This document shows positions 16,488 to 24,357 of a stretch of 31,504 nt of DNA, piece by piece (within the stretch, counting starts at the first letter, position 1; each line of letters opens with the position of its first letter). This DNA comes from a virus. The stretch is from the IMG/VR virus record IMGVR_UViG_3300032296_003894, positions 1 through 31,504 of that record. One strand, written 5' to 3'. The notes beneath the pieces are model-generated. The model did no database searches. It saw nothing but the letters and a program-made list of their open reading frames with translations, and was not told where the DNA came from. The position numbers and the translations under genes are program-made.

Positions 16488-16664
16488 ATGAGCAAAGGAA
16501 TTTTAGACAAACTTGGCACAGCAGGATCATTACTAACTGCTTTTGATGGTAAAACACCCCCTCCAGTAGCAGAAATTGATCCTGGAGTATCACTTGAAAA
16601 AACACTATTATCTAATTATAAAGGTAAAACACCACCTAAATACGCAGATAATCCTCCAAGATAA
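16488..16664 (+). CDS. 58-residue protein of unknown function between tape measure and tube-cap genes
   Basis: ATG at 16488 to TAA at 16662-16664. It reads MSKGILDKLGTAGSLLTAFDG, then KTPPPVAEIDPG...SLEKTLLSNY, then a second KTPP (KGKTPPKYADNPPR). The repeated GKTPP and the Pro-rich linker suggest an extended peptide rather than a globular enzyme. It starts 23 bases after a late-region motif and ends four bases before the next ATG, so it heads a baseplate operon and is very likely expressed. Placement beside the tape measure suggests a small tail component, such as a tube-terminal or hub-associated peptide, but no family is recognised. Confidence 0.7.
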   Translation: MSKGILDKLGTAGSLLTAFDGKTPPPVAEIDPGVSLEKTLLSNYKGKTPPKYADNPPR

Positions 16665-16668
16665 TTAA

Positions 16669-18363
16669 ATGGGGTTAATTAACCTACAAACCAATCTAAA
16701 ATCGTTAAAGTATGGGAATGACAGACCAGGAGGTGGTTCAAGTAACCAACCCTATATTGTCACTCCCATACCTGACGGTTTAACTTATAATGGTCCTGAC
16801 TTTTTATTAAGACAAGGAGCATTAAAAGCTTCTTTGACAGATTCTGAAAGATTATTTAAATTCTTTTCAGACCCAAAGTCTGTAAAGGGGTTATTATTTA
16901 CAACTAAACAAATAGCGTTAGAAAGGCAAAATCCTAAAATGATTGGCATTAACAGGATTTATTTGCCTACTAATACTATTTCACAAGCACTTTTATTACC
17001 TGAAGGTTTTCATTTAAATAAACAAGGTTTAGATCCTTTTGAATTAGGTTACGCTCAAGGGGGAAAAAGAGGATATTATTATTCTACTATTAACCAAACA
17101 TTATCTGGTAATAATGTTGAAAATAGATTAACTATAGCTTATACAGCTAAAATAGCTAATCAAAGTTTAGGTAGTTTAAATATTAATCCATTTGGTATAA
17201 CAAATCTTGATCCTAATGTTTTATTATCATATAGTGGTGGTCCTAATGCTCTTTTAGGATTAGGTAGAACTAAAATTAAATTAGCCGGTGATGGTTCTGG
17301 GTCACCTAGAGATAGAACAAATACTTATAAACTAGCATCTCAACCTAGTATTGATGGTGTTTATACTTTTGATAATAGTTTATTTTCTCAACAAACCCCA
17401 TTTGTTGAAAGAAAATCTACAATTTTAAGCGGACTAACAGATTATAGACAAACCATAAATGAGTCAGGAAATCCAGTCCTCCCAGAAACTATTTATGCTG
17501 ATTTTAACAGGGAATATACTTATAAAACATCAACAACTTATTATCGTCTTATAGATCCTTCTAAATTAAAAGACCCTAATAATTCAGTATCTATAGATGA
17601 AGTTAATGCTTCATCCCCAACTAATGAACTAAATGCTTCAACAGATGATCTGTTTAACTCAGATTTAATTAAATTTTTCTTTGAAGTTATTGATCCTACT
17701 TCTACATCAAATAACTCTGATTATTTATTTTTTAGAGCATATCTTAACAGTATAGGAGATGGATTCAAATCAGAATGGACTCCATACAAATATATAGGTA
17801 GAGCTGAAAATTTTTATAAATATGCTGGATTTTCTAGAGATGTTTCATTATCATTTATAATATATGCCCATTCTAGAGCTGAAATGAAACCGCTATATCA
17901 AAAGTTAAATGCGTTAGTAGGAACAACTGCTCCAAGATATAATCTTGATAACGGTTATATGCTTGGTAATTTTGTTAGATTAACAGTTGGTACTTATTTT
18001 AATAGTGTACCTGGTATTATTAACAATATTACTTTAAAACCTTCATTTGAAGCAGGATGGGATATTAATAGAGATACTTTTGGAAACCCAATCAAACAAG
18101 AGGATGATATTTATTTAGGTCAAATTCCTCGTATGATAGAGGTAGATATGACCTTTACTCCAATTCATTCATTTGTTCCACAATATAGTGTAGATATTTC
18201 TACTCAAGACAAAAACTTTATTAATAATGCAACTCCTAGGTCTGATTCTTCTACCCCTGAATCCTCAGTTGGTGAAACTATAAATACTGTTTCTCTTACA
18301 TCCCAAGAAGAAACAGACGCAGCTGGATTTATCCCACCAGTCCCTTCATTTGGTCCTGTTTAA
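16669..18363 (+). CDS. Baseplate tail-tube cap/initiator-like protein (gp48/gp54 position)
   Basis: 564 residues. The N-terminus MGLINLQTNLKSLKYGNDRPGGG and the region around residues 80-130 are baseplate-like but not diagnostic. The C-terminal half (about 360-510) has a tube-fold flavour: SEWTPYKYIGRAENFYKYAG, DVSLSFIIYAHSRAEMKPLYQKLNAL, GNFVRLTVGTYFNSVPGIINNI, and IPRMIEVDMTFTPIHSFVPQ. In T4 the two genes after the tape measure (48 and 54) encode tube-like proteins that cap the baseplate and nucleate the tube; this single, longer protein (T4: 364 and 320) occupies that place. The last ~50 residues are Ser/Thr/Glu-rich and probably disordered. The exact orthologue is uncertain. Confidence 0.65.
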   Translation: MGLINLQTNLKSLKYGNDRPGGGSSNQPYIVTPIPDGLTYNGPDFLLRQGALKASLTDSERLFKFFSDPKSVKGLLFTTKQIALERQNPKMIGINRIYLPTNTISQALLLPEGFHLNKQGLDPFELGYAQGGKRGYYYSTINQTLSGNNVENRLTIAYTAKIANQSLGSLNINPFGITNLDPNVLLSYSGGPNALLGLGRTKIKLAGDGSGSPRDRTNTYKLASQPSIDGVYTFDNSLFSQQTPFVERKSTILSGLTDYRQTINESGNPVLPETIYADFNREYTYKTSTTYYRLIDPSKLKDPNNSVSIDEVNASSPTNELNASTDDLFNSDLIKFFFEVIDPTSTSNNSDYLFFRAYLNSIGDGFKSEWTPYKYIGRAENFYKYAGFSRDVSLSFIIYAHSRAEMKPLYQKLNALVGTTAPRYNLDNGYMLGNFVRLTVGTYFNSVPGIINNITLKPSFEAGWDINRDTFGNPIKQEDDIYLGQIPRMIEVDMTFTPIHSFVPQYSVDISTQDKNFINNATPRSDSSTPESSVGETINTVSLTSQEETDAAGFIPPVPSFGPV

Positions 18364-18387
18364 ATCAGATTAAATTAATATAAAAAT

Positions 18388-18687
18388 ATGAATCGTTATC
18401 AAAATATATCTATTATAAAAAATTCTCAAGGTACAAGTTATTACAGAGATAACAAATACCCTGAAATTCCTTTATCTGTTAATGATATTTATATTATAGC
18501 ATCTGAGGGTGATAGATTTGATATGCTAGCAAATCAGTATTATGGTGATTCTTCATTATGGTGGATCATATCAATCGCTAACCCAGACTTATTTCAAGAT
18601 TCACTTTATATACCACTAGAAACACAAATACGAATACCTTATAATCCATCAAACATAATTGCTAGTTATAAAAAATTAAATTCATAG
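18388..18687 (+). CDS. gp53: Baseplate wedge protein with LysM-like domain (gp53-like)
   Basis: 99 residues. Residues ~35-85 have the LysM-like layout of phage baseplate proteins: IIASEGDRFDMLANQYYGDSS, then LWWIISIANPD, then LYIPLETQIRIP. This is the 'g.t...lA..yygd..lw..i...N' pattern seen in T4 gp53 and P2 gpX, where the domain helps hold wedge to hub or contacts peptidoglycan. T4 gp53 is longer (196 residues), so this is a minimal version. The gene ends two bases before the hub gene, matching the T4 order 53-5. I am confident of the LysM-like fold, somewhat less of one-to-one orthology. Confidence 0.75.
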   Translation: MNRYQNISIIKNSQGTSYYRDNKYPEIPLSVNDIYIIASEGDRFDMLANQYYGDSSLWWIISIANPDLFQDSLYIPLETQIRIPYNPSNIIASYKKLNS

Positions 18688-18689
18688 TT

Positions 18690-21600
18690 ATGGCTATTTT
18701 AGGTGAAACTTTTAATGACTACGTTAGGAATCAAATTAATGTACGTCAAGATAAATTATCTTTAAATCAAAATAGAGATAATGATTTTTTAACATATGTT
18801 ACATCAAAAACATCTTTCTTAAGATTAACATCAGGTGTAGATATATCAGAAAAAGTAGCCCAAAGTTTAGGTGCTACTGGATTGTCAGGTAATTTACTTG
18901 CTAAACAGTATGTTTTATTTTCTTCTAGATTTAATAATAATACTTTAGTAAGCAAAAACCCTGATATTTGGGGTGGAGACCTTACCTCAGACATAGGGTA
19001 TAAAGGATATTCTACATCTTATGGCTTTGCATCAGATCCAAATTATGGTTTAGTACCCCCTCCAGGTTTAACAATGGCTACCATTAATACTTTAAATAGA
19101 GGTACTATACGAGAAGCTACTATTAATTTAATATGCCATAATCTTTATCAGTTTAAAGCAATAAATGCTTTATTTTTAAAATTAAAATATTCTTTATTAT
19201 TAGAGTGGGGTCATACTCTGTACTTTAATAATAATTCTGAATTAGTAACACCTGTAGAAGCTGGGGCTTTAAATTTATCTAATGATTTTTTAGAAGGAAT
19301 GTCTTCTGACAAAATATTGAAAGAAATAGAAAAGAAAAGAGAAGAATCCAATGGTAATTATGATGCTTTTTTTGGTGTAGTTAAAAACTTTAACTGGGAA
19401 TTACAAGAAAATGGTTCTTATAATATTATGGTTAATGCTATATCTCAAGGTGATGTTATTGACTCATTAAAAATCAATACTAACCTCACCCCAGAACAAA
19501 ATACTGAAGGTGTTGAACCACAATATCAAAAATCTACTTTACATAGAATATTAGGAGAAATTATTAAAAAGATAGCTGATGGACCTGATGGGCCCGGGGG
19601 AACATCTCAAGGTTTTCTTCATGGTTATAAAACAAAGGATAATGAAATAGCTTTAAATACTACTAACATATCTAACTTTACAGGTATAACTTCTAACTAT
19701 AAAGACCCTTTAGATACAGATTCTACTACCTCAGGGGCTAATAGTATCATAACTAATACTGAAGGTTTATCTATAACCTTCCCTCAGTTAGAAGCTGATG
19801 AAAAGGGCAATGCTGCTCCTCAATATTATATAAAATTAGGAACATTGCTTCGTATAATTGAATCATTTCTTTTATATTATGATTTAAAAAAACAAGATGA
19901 AAATAAATCTCATCCTTCAATACTTTACATAGATCATGACTTTGATAAAAATGAATGCTTAACTACCCCAAGACATATCTCAGTTGATCCTCTTACATGT
20001 ATTATACCTATTGATTTTGCTAACGCTTCTGAAGCTAAAGAAAATATGAGTGTTACTAGTTTTTTTAACTCTATCATTAAAAACTATACATTAGTACTTG
20101 ATGGTGGAGGGAACATAATAGAGGATTCTTTTGAGATTGTTGAAGAAAGAACTAATTTAGCTGACAACCCTAACCCAGCAATACCAGAAGATAGACAAGC
20201 AGCTGAAACAGTAATAGGTACAGTTGATGGATTTAATAATTCACTTACAGAAGTAATTTTAAATAGAGACTCATATCAAGATGCATTTGTTAAAATAAAA
20301 ACATATGCTGCTTCACTTACAGGCCAAACAATAACCATTACCACTCAAACTATAACTAAAACAACACAAGCTACCATCACTAATGAATCACAAGCTGGTA
20401 ATTTAAAATTGGTTGAAAAAGGTTTTAGAACTAATACTGGTAGTCCGTATATTGGTAAAACAATGCATATCTATGTTAATATTGATAAAATTATAGAAGT
20501 TTTAGATAATAATATTGATGGAAATGGAGATGTATTATTACAAAACTTTTTAACACAGTTAATGGGAGCAATAAGTAGTGCATTATGTTCTATAAATAAT
20601 TTTGATTTAGATTATGATGAAACAACTAATCGTTTTTCTATTATAGACACAGCTGTTTTTCCATTAAAATATAAAAATAAAAATAATGTAGCTAAATTTA
20701 ATATTAATTTATTAAAAGATTCTAATAGTGGAGGTGGTAGTTTTGTAACTAATTTTGGATTAAAAAGTGATGTATTTGGACAGATATCAAATGCTATAGC
20801 TATAGGAGCTCAAGGTAATGGTAATAACTTAGGTTCAAATTCTACTCCTATTAGTAATTTTAATGAAGGTTTAACTGATAGAATGATGACTGTAAAGGGA
20901 AATGCTAATAGTGTTAAGGCAGATCCTAATAAAGGTTTTTACCAATGGCTTAAATCTTATACTAAGTATGAGCAATTTAAAATTAAAGTAACTAGCGAAA
21001 GTAAAGAGAAAGATGCGAGTATAACCCAAGGCGATATAGATTTATATAGATCATTTTTAGTTGACATGATGAAATACGACCTAGGAGTATATACCACTAC
21101 CAATAACATCCCAGGTACTGGTTTTATCCCACTTAATCTTCAACTAACAATGGATGGTTTAAGTGGTATAAGACAATATCAAACATTTGATATAGATGAA
21201 ACATTATTACCTAGTGAATATAATGATAAATTAAAGTTTATAACAACAACAGTTACTAATAAAATTGATACTAAAGGATGGGAAACAACAATTAATTCTT
21301 TAGGTGTACCTAAAAATAATAAAGATCCTAAACCAGTAGATCAAAATATTCCTCAACTTGAAATTAAAACAGAACCTAAAAAGACTGTTGATATTTCATC
21401 TCCTGCTAAACCATTACGATCAAATAGACTTTTACCTCCTATAATAGAAGCAGCAGGATATAAACCTAAAACAATGCAGTATGAATTAGCTTTAGCTATA
21501 GGTACTAAAGAAGACTGGAATCCTAAAGCTTATGGGGGGGTTGGTACTAGATCTTATAGAAATAACAACCCAGGTAATTTAGACTATTCAGAAAATTTAA

Positions 21601-21947
21601 AAAGTATTGATCCTGGGGTGACATTAGAGCAAAATCCTTTTGGAAAAAAGAATAGATTTGCTAAATTTTCTACCCCAGAATTAGGAGTTAAAGCACTTGT
21701 TGAAGGAAAAATTACTAGATGGGCTAATGGTAATATGCCTCCTACAGCTACAAATGCTAATCTTTCTTCATATGGTGTACCTAATTGGAAAAAACCTCAA
21801 AAACCATCAATTTCTCAATTCTTTTATACTTATGCTCCACCAAATGAAAACAATACTGAAGGTTATATAAGTAGTGTTGTTGGTTCTTTAAAACAAATTT
21901 TTTCTAATATAGATAGAAATTCTATTATTAAAGATTATTTAACTTAA
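18690..21947 (+). CDS. Baseplate hub/spike protein with C-terminal murein-degrading domain
   Basis: 1085 residues. The N-terminal ~250 residues contain GTIREATINLICHNLYQFKAINALFLKLKYSLLLEWGHTLYF and VVKNFNWELQENGSYNIMVNAIS, patterns like hub (gp27-type) tube-fold domains. The middle contains long Asn/Thr-rich beta segments. From about residue 918 there is a separate domain: AGYKPKTMQYELALAIGT..., then RNNNPGNLDY (near 957), KNRFAKFSTPELGVKALV, and ISQFFYTYAPPNENNTEGYIS. RNNNPGN plus FA.F.t...G..A and YAP..EN.T..YI is the signature of phage lysozyme/transglycosylase-like virion domains (P5-like). It probably plays the cell-wall-piercing part of T4 gp5, here fused to a hub scaffold. It sits two bases after gp53. 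Confidence 0.75.
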   Translation: MAILGETFNDYVRNQINVRQDKLSLNQNRDNDFLTYVTSKTSFLRLTSGVDISEKVAQSLGATGLSGNLLAKQYVLFSSRFNNNTLVSKNPDIWGGDLTSDIGYKGYSTSYGFASDPNYGLVPPPGLTMATINTLNRGTIREATINLICHNLYQFKAINALFLKLKYSLLLEWGHTLYFNNNSELVTPVEAGALNLSNDFLEGMSSDKILKEIEKKREESNGNYDAFFGVVKNFNWELQENGSYNIMVNAISQGDVIDSLKINTNLTPEQNTEGVEPQYQKSTLHRILGEIIKKIADGPDGPGGTSQGFLHGYKTKDNEIALNTTNISNFTGITSNYKDPLDTDSTTSGANSIITNTEGLSITFPQLEADEKGNAAPQYYIKLGTLLRIIESFLLYYDLKKQDENKSHPSILYIDHDFDKNECLTTPRHISVDPLTCIIPIDFANASEAKENMSVTSFFNSIIKNYTLVLDGGGNIIEDSFEIVEERTNLADNPNPAIPEDRQAAETVIGTVDGFNNSLTEVILNRDSYQDAFVKIKTYAASLTGQTITITTQTITKTTQATITNESQAGNLKLVEKGFRTNTGSPYIGKTMHIYVNIDKIIEVLDNNIDGNGDVLLQNFLTQLMGAISSALCSINNFDLDYDETTNRFSIIDTAVFPLKYKNKNNVAKFNINLLKDSNSGGGSFVTNFGLKSDVFGQISNAIAIGAQGNGNNLGSNSTPISNFNEGLTDRMMTVKGNANSVKADPNKGFYQWLKSYTKYEQFKIKVTSESKEKDASITQGDIDLYRSFLVDMMKYDLGVYTTTNNIPGTGFIPLNLQLTMDGLSGIRQYQTFDIDETLLPSEYNDKLKFITTTVTNKIDTKGWETTINSLGVPKNNKDPKPVDQNIPQLEIKTEPKKTVDISSPAKPLRSNRLLPPIIEAAGYKPKTMQYELALAIGTKEDWNPKAYGGVGTRSYRNNNPGNLDYSENLKSIDPGVTLEQNPFGKKNRFAKFSTPELGVKALVEGKITRWANGNMPPTATNANLSSYGVPNWKKPQKPSISQFFYTYAPPNENNTEGYISSVVGSLKQIFSNIDRNSIIKDYLT

Positions 21948-21948
21948 T

Positions 21949-22482
21949 ATGACTTATATACCTAAAAATAAAATTAAAAGTAATTTATATACACAGGGTG
22001 GAGAATTTGTGTTTGTTTCTACTAATGAAGAATATATAGGGGATTACCATGAATTATATAATGGTAAATTTTTTACAGGATCAACAGCTAATAGTTTAAA
22101 TAAACAAGAATTAAAACCTGTTATTCCTTTATCTCCTGTTAATGATGTTCCAACTACTAATAATATTTACTCTTCACTTTCCCCAACCCCTCAAGACTAC
22201 AAAAATGGAGAATTTGTAAGATATTTTATTTGTCGACGTAATGAACCTCTTTTTGTTGAAATAGATAAAGCTAATTTTACTAGATATCAACAAAAAGACC
22301 CTACAATATCTTGGAAGCTATATAAACCGTTTTCTTTATTCTGGGTGTTAACAGGTGATATTAATCAAGTAGCTCAAACTAATAGAAATGTTACTCAATT
22401 AGTAGAAACAAAAGAAAAAGTTGATGGATTAAGTCTTTATTTAAAAGAAAACTGGACACAGTACTATAAATCTAATCCTTAA
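21949..22482 (+). CDS. Conserved structural protein, probably baseplate-associated
   Basis: 177 residues. The opening NLYTQGGEFVFVSTNEEYIGDYHELYNGKFFTG is a recognisable motif (Y..GGEF....n.eY.G.YH....G..fTG) that I associate with small virion proteins of marine T4-like phages, though I know no assigned function. The middle is a Pro-rich linker. The C-terminal ~80 residues read EFVRYFICRRNEPLFVEIDK, SWKLYKPFSLFWVLTGD and LYLKENWTQYYKSNP, probably helical and membrane-free. It begins one base after the hub gene's stop and is the last gene of the structural module, so it is presumably made late and assembled in or near the hub. Confidence 0.65.
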   Translation: MTYIPKNKIKSNLYTQGGEFVFVSTNEEYIGDYHELYNGKFFTGSTANSLNKQELKPVIPLSPVNDVPTTNNIYSSLSPTPQDYKNGEFVRYFICRRNEPLFVEIDKANFTRYQQKDPTISWKLYKPFSLFWVLTGDINQVAQTNRNVTQLVETKEKVDGLSLYLKENWTQYYKSNP

Positions 22483-22483
22483 C

Positions 22484-22514
22484 TTGGCTTAAGATAATTT
22501 TTTTATTATATTAT
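22484..22514 (+). promoter_or_regulatory. Bacteroidetes-type promoter candidate before the polymerase-like gene
   Basis: TTG at 22484-22486, 20-base spacer, TATATTAT at 22507-22514, resembling the Bacteroidetes TTTG / TAnnTTTG pattern. A start of transcription about 7 bases downstream would leave a leader of roughly 10 bases before ATG 22529. It marks the change from structural to replication genes. Confidence 0.5.
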
Positions 22515-22528
22515 GGGAAATAAAGGTT

Positions 22529-23803
22529 ATGTATTATTTAATAGAAAGTCAACATCAATTCAAGGAGTTTGCTCAACAGCAAACTAACAGATGTTTTGTT
22601 GAACTTATTCTAAACCATGATCTAATACATCCTGTTTTAAATGATGTTTCATTAGTTTATATTAGACCTGAAGGTGATAAAAAAGGATATGTTATTCCTA
22701 TCTCACATAATGAAGCATTTTTAATTCCATTTCAACAAGTAAAAAAATTTATAGCAAGTTATAAAGAAGTATTTGTTAGGGATAAAAAATTAAGTATGTA
22801 TTTCTTAAATAAAAAGAATTTAATACATGCTCCTATCAATATTGAAAATTTATCATTTCCTATCTATGATTATTATCATAGACAATATCCAAACCGAAAT
22901 GATATAAACAAATTTATTCCTATAGCTAAACATTATGAACGCTGTGAAGAGTATTTTAAACATGTAAACTTCACTCTACAATCTGAATTTTATAACAAAG
23001 CAATAGAGTTATTTCAGACAATAGAATCAAGTGGTATTAGTGTGAATACAACGCTTATAGACGATTATTTTACACCAAACAATACCCTCCATTCAATAAA
23101 AAACAATGTAGTATACTCGCAGTACAACGTAGATACTACCACTAAAAGACCATCAAATAGTTTTAATGGTATTAATTTTGCTGCGCTGCCTAAAGATGGA
23201 AGCAGACAAGCTTTTATTTCAGCTAATGGAAAATTGGTTGATATTGATATTGATTCTTATCATCCAACTCTAATTGCTAAACAAATAGGATATGATTTTG
23301 GAGATGAGTCAATACATGATCATATGGCTCAAATGTATGGAGTAGATTATAAAACAAGTAAAGAACTTACCTTTAAACAACTATATGGAGGTATTTTTGA
23401 TCAATATAAAGATTTAGAATTTTTCTCTAAAACCCAAACATTAATAGATACTTTATGGGAACAGTTTAATACTGAGGGTTATATTGAATGTCCTATATCA
23501 AATCATAGATTCTATAAAGAGCAACTACCTAATATGGGTCCTCAAAAGTTATTTAACTATTGGGTTCAAAACTTAGAGACATCACAAAATATTTTAATAT
23601 TACAAGATATATTACCAATAATAAAAGGTCATAAAACTAAATTAGTATTGTATACTTACGACGCTTTCTTATTTGACATTAGCAAAGATGAATTAGAATT
23701 GTTAGAAGATATATGTTCTGTTTTTGCTAGTTATGGCTTAAAATACAAAATGAAATATGGATACAACTATTATGACCTTAGCTTACTCACAACATATGTA
23801 TAA
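22529..23803 (+). CDS. Short, divergent family-A-type DNA polymerase
   Basis: 424 residues. Pol I-family signatures appear in order: VDTTTKRPSN...INFAALP (201-221; compare T.TGR.SS..PNLQNIP), DGSRQAFISANGKLVDIDIDSYHP (223-246; compare iR.aF...g..l...DYSQIEL), KELTFKQLYGG (278-288; K...F...YG of the fingers helix), and LVLYTYDAFLFDISKDELE (372-390; compare lqvHDE..fe). The catalytic aspartates, likely D242 and D378, are present, but the motif A glutamate and the HDE triplet (YDA here) are changed. Residues 20-110 resemble a 3'-5' exonuclease fold (GYVIPISHNEA) without the D.E catalytic pair. The protein is shorter than usual family-A enzymes (~600 or more). It may replicate or repair phage DNA, or be accessory to a polymerase outside the window. 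Confidence 0.7.
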   Translation: MYYLIESQHQFKEFAQQQTNRCFVELILNHDLIHPVLNDVSLVYIRPEGDKKGYVIPISHNEAFLIPFQQVKKFIASYKEVFVRDKKLSMYFLNKKNLIHAPINIENLSFPIYDYYHRQYPNRNDINKFIPIAKHYERCEEYFKHVNFTLQSEFYNKAIELFQTIESSGISVNTTLIDDYFTPNNTLHSIKNNVVYSQYNVDTTTKRPSNSFNGINFAALPKDGSRQAFISANGKLVDIDIDSYHPTLIAKQIGYDFGDESIHDHMAQMYGVDYKTSKELTFKQLYGGIFDQYKDLEFFSKTQTLIDTLWEQFNTEGYIECPISNHRFYKEQLPNMGPQKLFNYWVQNLETSQNILILQDILPIIKGHKTKLVLYTYDAFLFDISKDELELLEDICSVFASYGLKYKMKYGYNYYDLSLLTTYV

Positions 23804-24233
23804 TAAACCTTATGGGTTTGATATAACAGACTTAAACTTTGATGATGTGAGTAATAAACTATTTTGCACATTTTCAGAATTAGATGAGATTGATAGTCTT
23901 ATAGACAGTATAAAAAGTCAGTACGATGTGCTGTATAATAAAATATTTGTTTTACAGATTAAGAATAGTGATGAATATGTTTGCACATATAACATAGACT
24001 ACTCCAATTTAAACGAAATTCCTGAAAACACTATATTGGTTCACCGTAAAAAGGAAACCAACACGCTATACACTATTAATGCTCTTAATGAATTAATTAA
24101 AAAGCTAAATGGTGGTGTAGTGGATGTGACTTACAGAATCAACTGGATGCATTATAGAAACTGTATCTTATTAACCCAACATAATGAATTAAAACAATTA
24201 AACACAAAGGTGTATAAGATTGTTGAGTTGTAA
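23796..24233 (+). CDS. Unknown protein translationally coupled to the polymerase-like gene
   Basis: I chose the ATG at 23796 (145 residues), which overlaps the upstream stop by eight bases. ATGs at 23757 and 23772 are also in frame but would overlap more deeply. The product starts MYNKPYGFDITDLNFDDVSNKLF. It contains acidic helices (CTFSELDEIDSLIDSIKSQYD), then ENTILVHRKKETNTLYTINALNELI, INWMHYRNCILLTQ and LKQLNTKVYKIVEL. It looks like a well-conserved soluble protein, but I cannot name a family. Coupling to the polymerase and position before gp32 suggest a replication accessory or regulator; T4 regA and clamp-loader proteins do not match by eye. Confidence 0.65.
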   Translation: MYNKPYGFDITDLNFDDVSNKLFCTFSELDEIDSLIDSIKSQYDVLYNKIFVLQIKNSDEYVCTYNIDYSNLNEIPENTILVHRKKETNTLYTINALNELIKKLNGGVVDVTYRINWMHYRNCILLTQHNELKQLNTKVYKIVEL

Positions 24234-24300
24234 TTTATTGGTAACTAACGTTAACGCTGAATACTTAAAACACGGCCGTTTAAAAGCTCTTTGAAGCAAG

Positions 24301-24332
24301 TTTGGCCTTATTAAAAATAAGTAGTATATTAT
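24301..24332 (+). promoter_or_regulatory. Promoter candidate of the gp32-uvsX-nuclease-helicase operon
   Basis: TTTG at 24301-24304, 20-base spacer, TATATTAT at 24325-24332, the same plan as at 22484. The spacer holds a perfect inverted repeat, CTTATT-AAA-AATAAG (24307-24321), that could be an operator. Transcription would start near 24335-24340, leaving a leader of about 20 bases. Confidence 0.5.
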
Positions 24333-24357
24333 ATTAACAATTTAAAACCAAATTTTT

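Noticed and set aside
21534-21540. Seven-G run in the hub gene as a phase-variation or sequencing-error site
   Set aside because: The reading frame continues intact through it into a well-matched murein-degrading domain, so there is no sign of a frameshift; a single homopolymer is not enough evidence.
22478-22504. Possible terminator after the structural module: CTTAA-CTTGGC-TTAAG followed by an A/T-rich T-run
   Set aside because: The stem is only 5 bp with one G-C pair, and it overlaps the -33-like element of the next promoter candidate. Too weak to call.
23757-23795. Upstream ATGs at 23757 and 23772 for the gene after the polymerase
   Set aside because: They would overlap the polymerase gene by 32-47 bases; ATG at 23796 gives an ordinary eight-base coupled overlap. 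Not excluded, but less likely.
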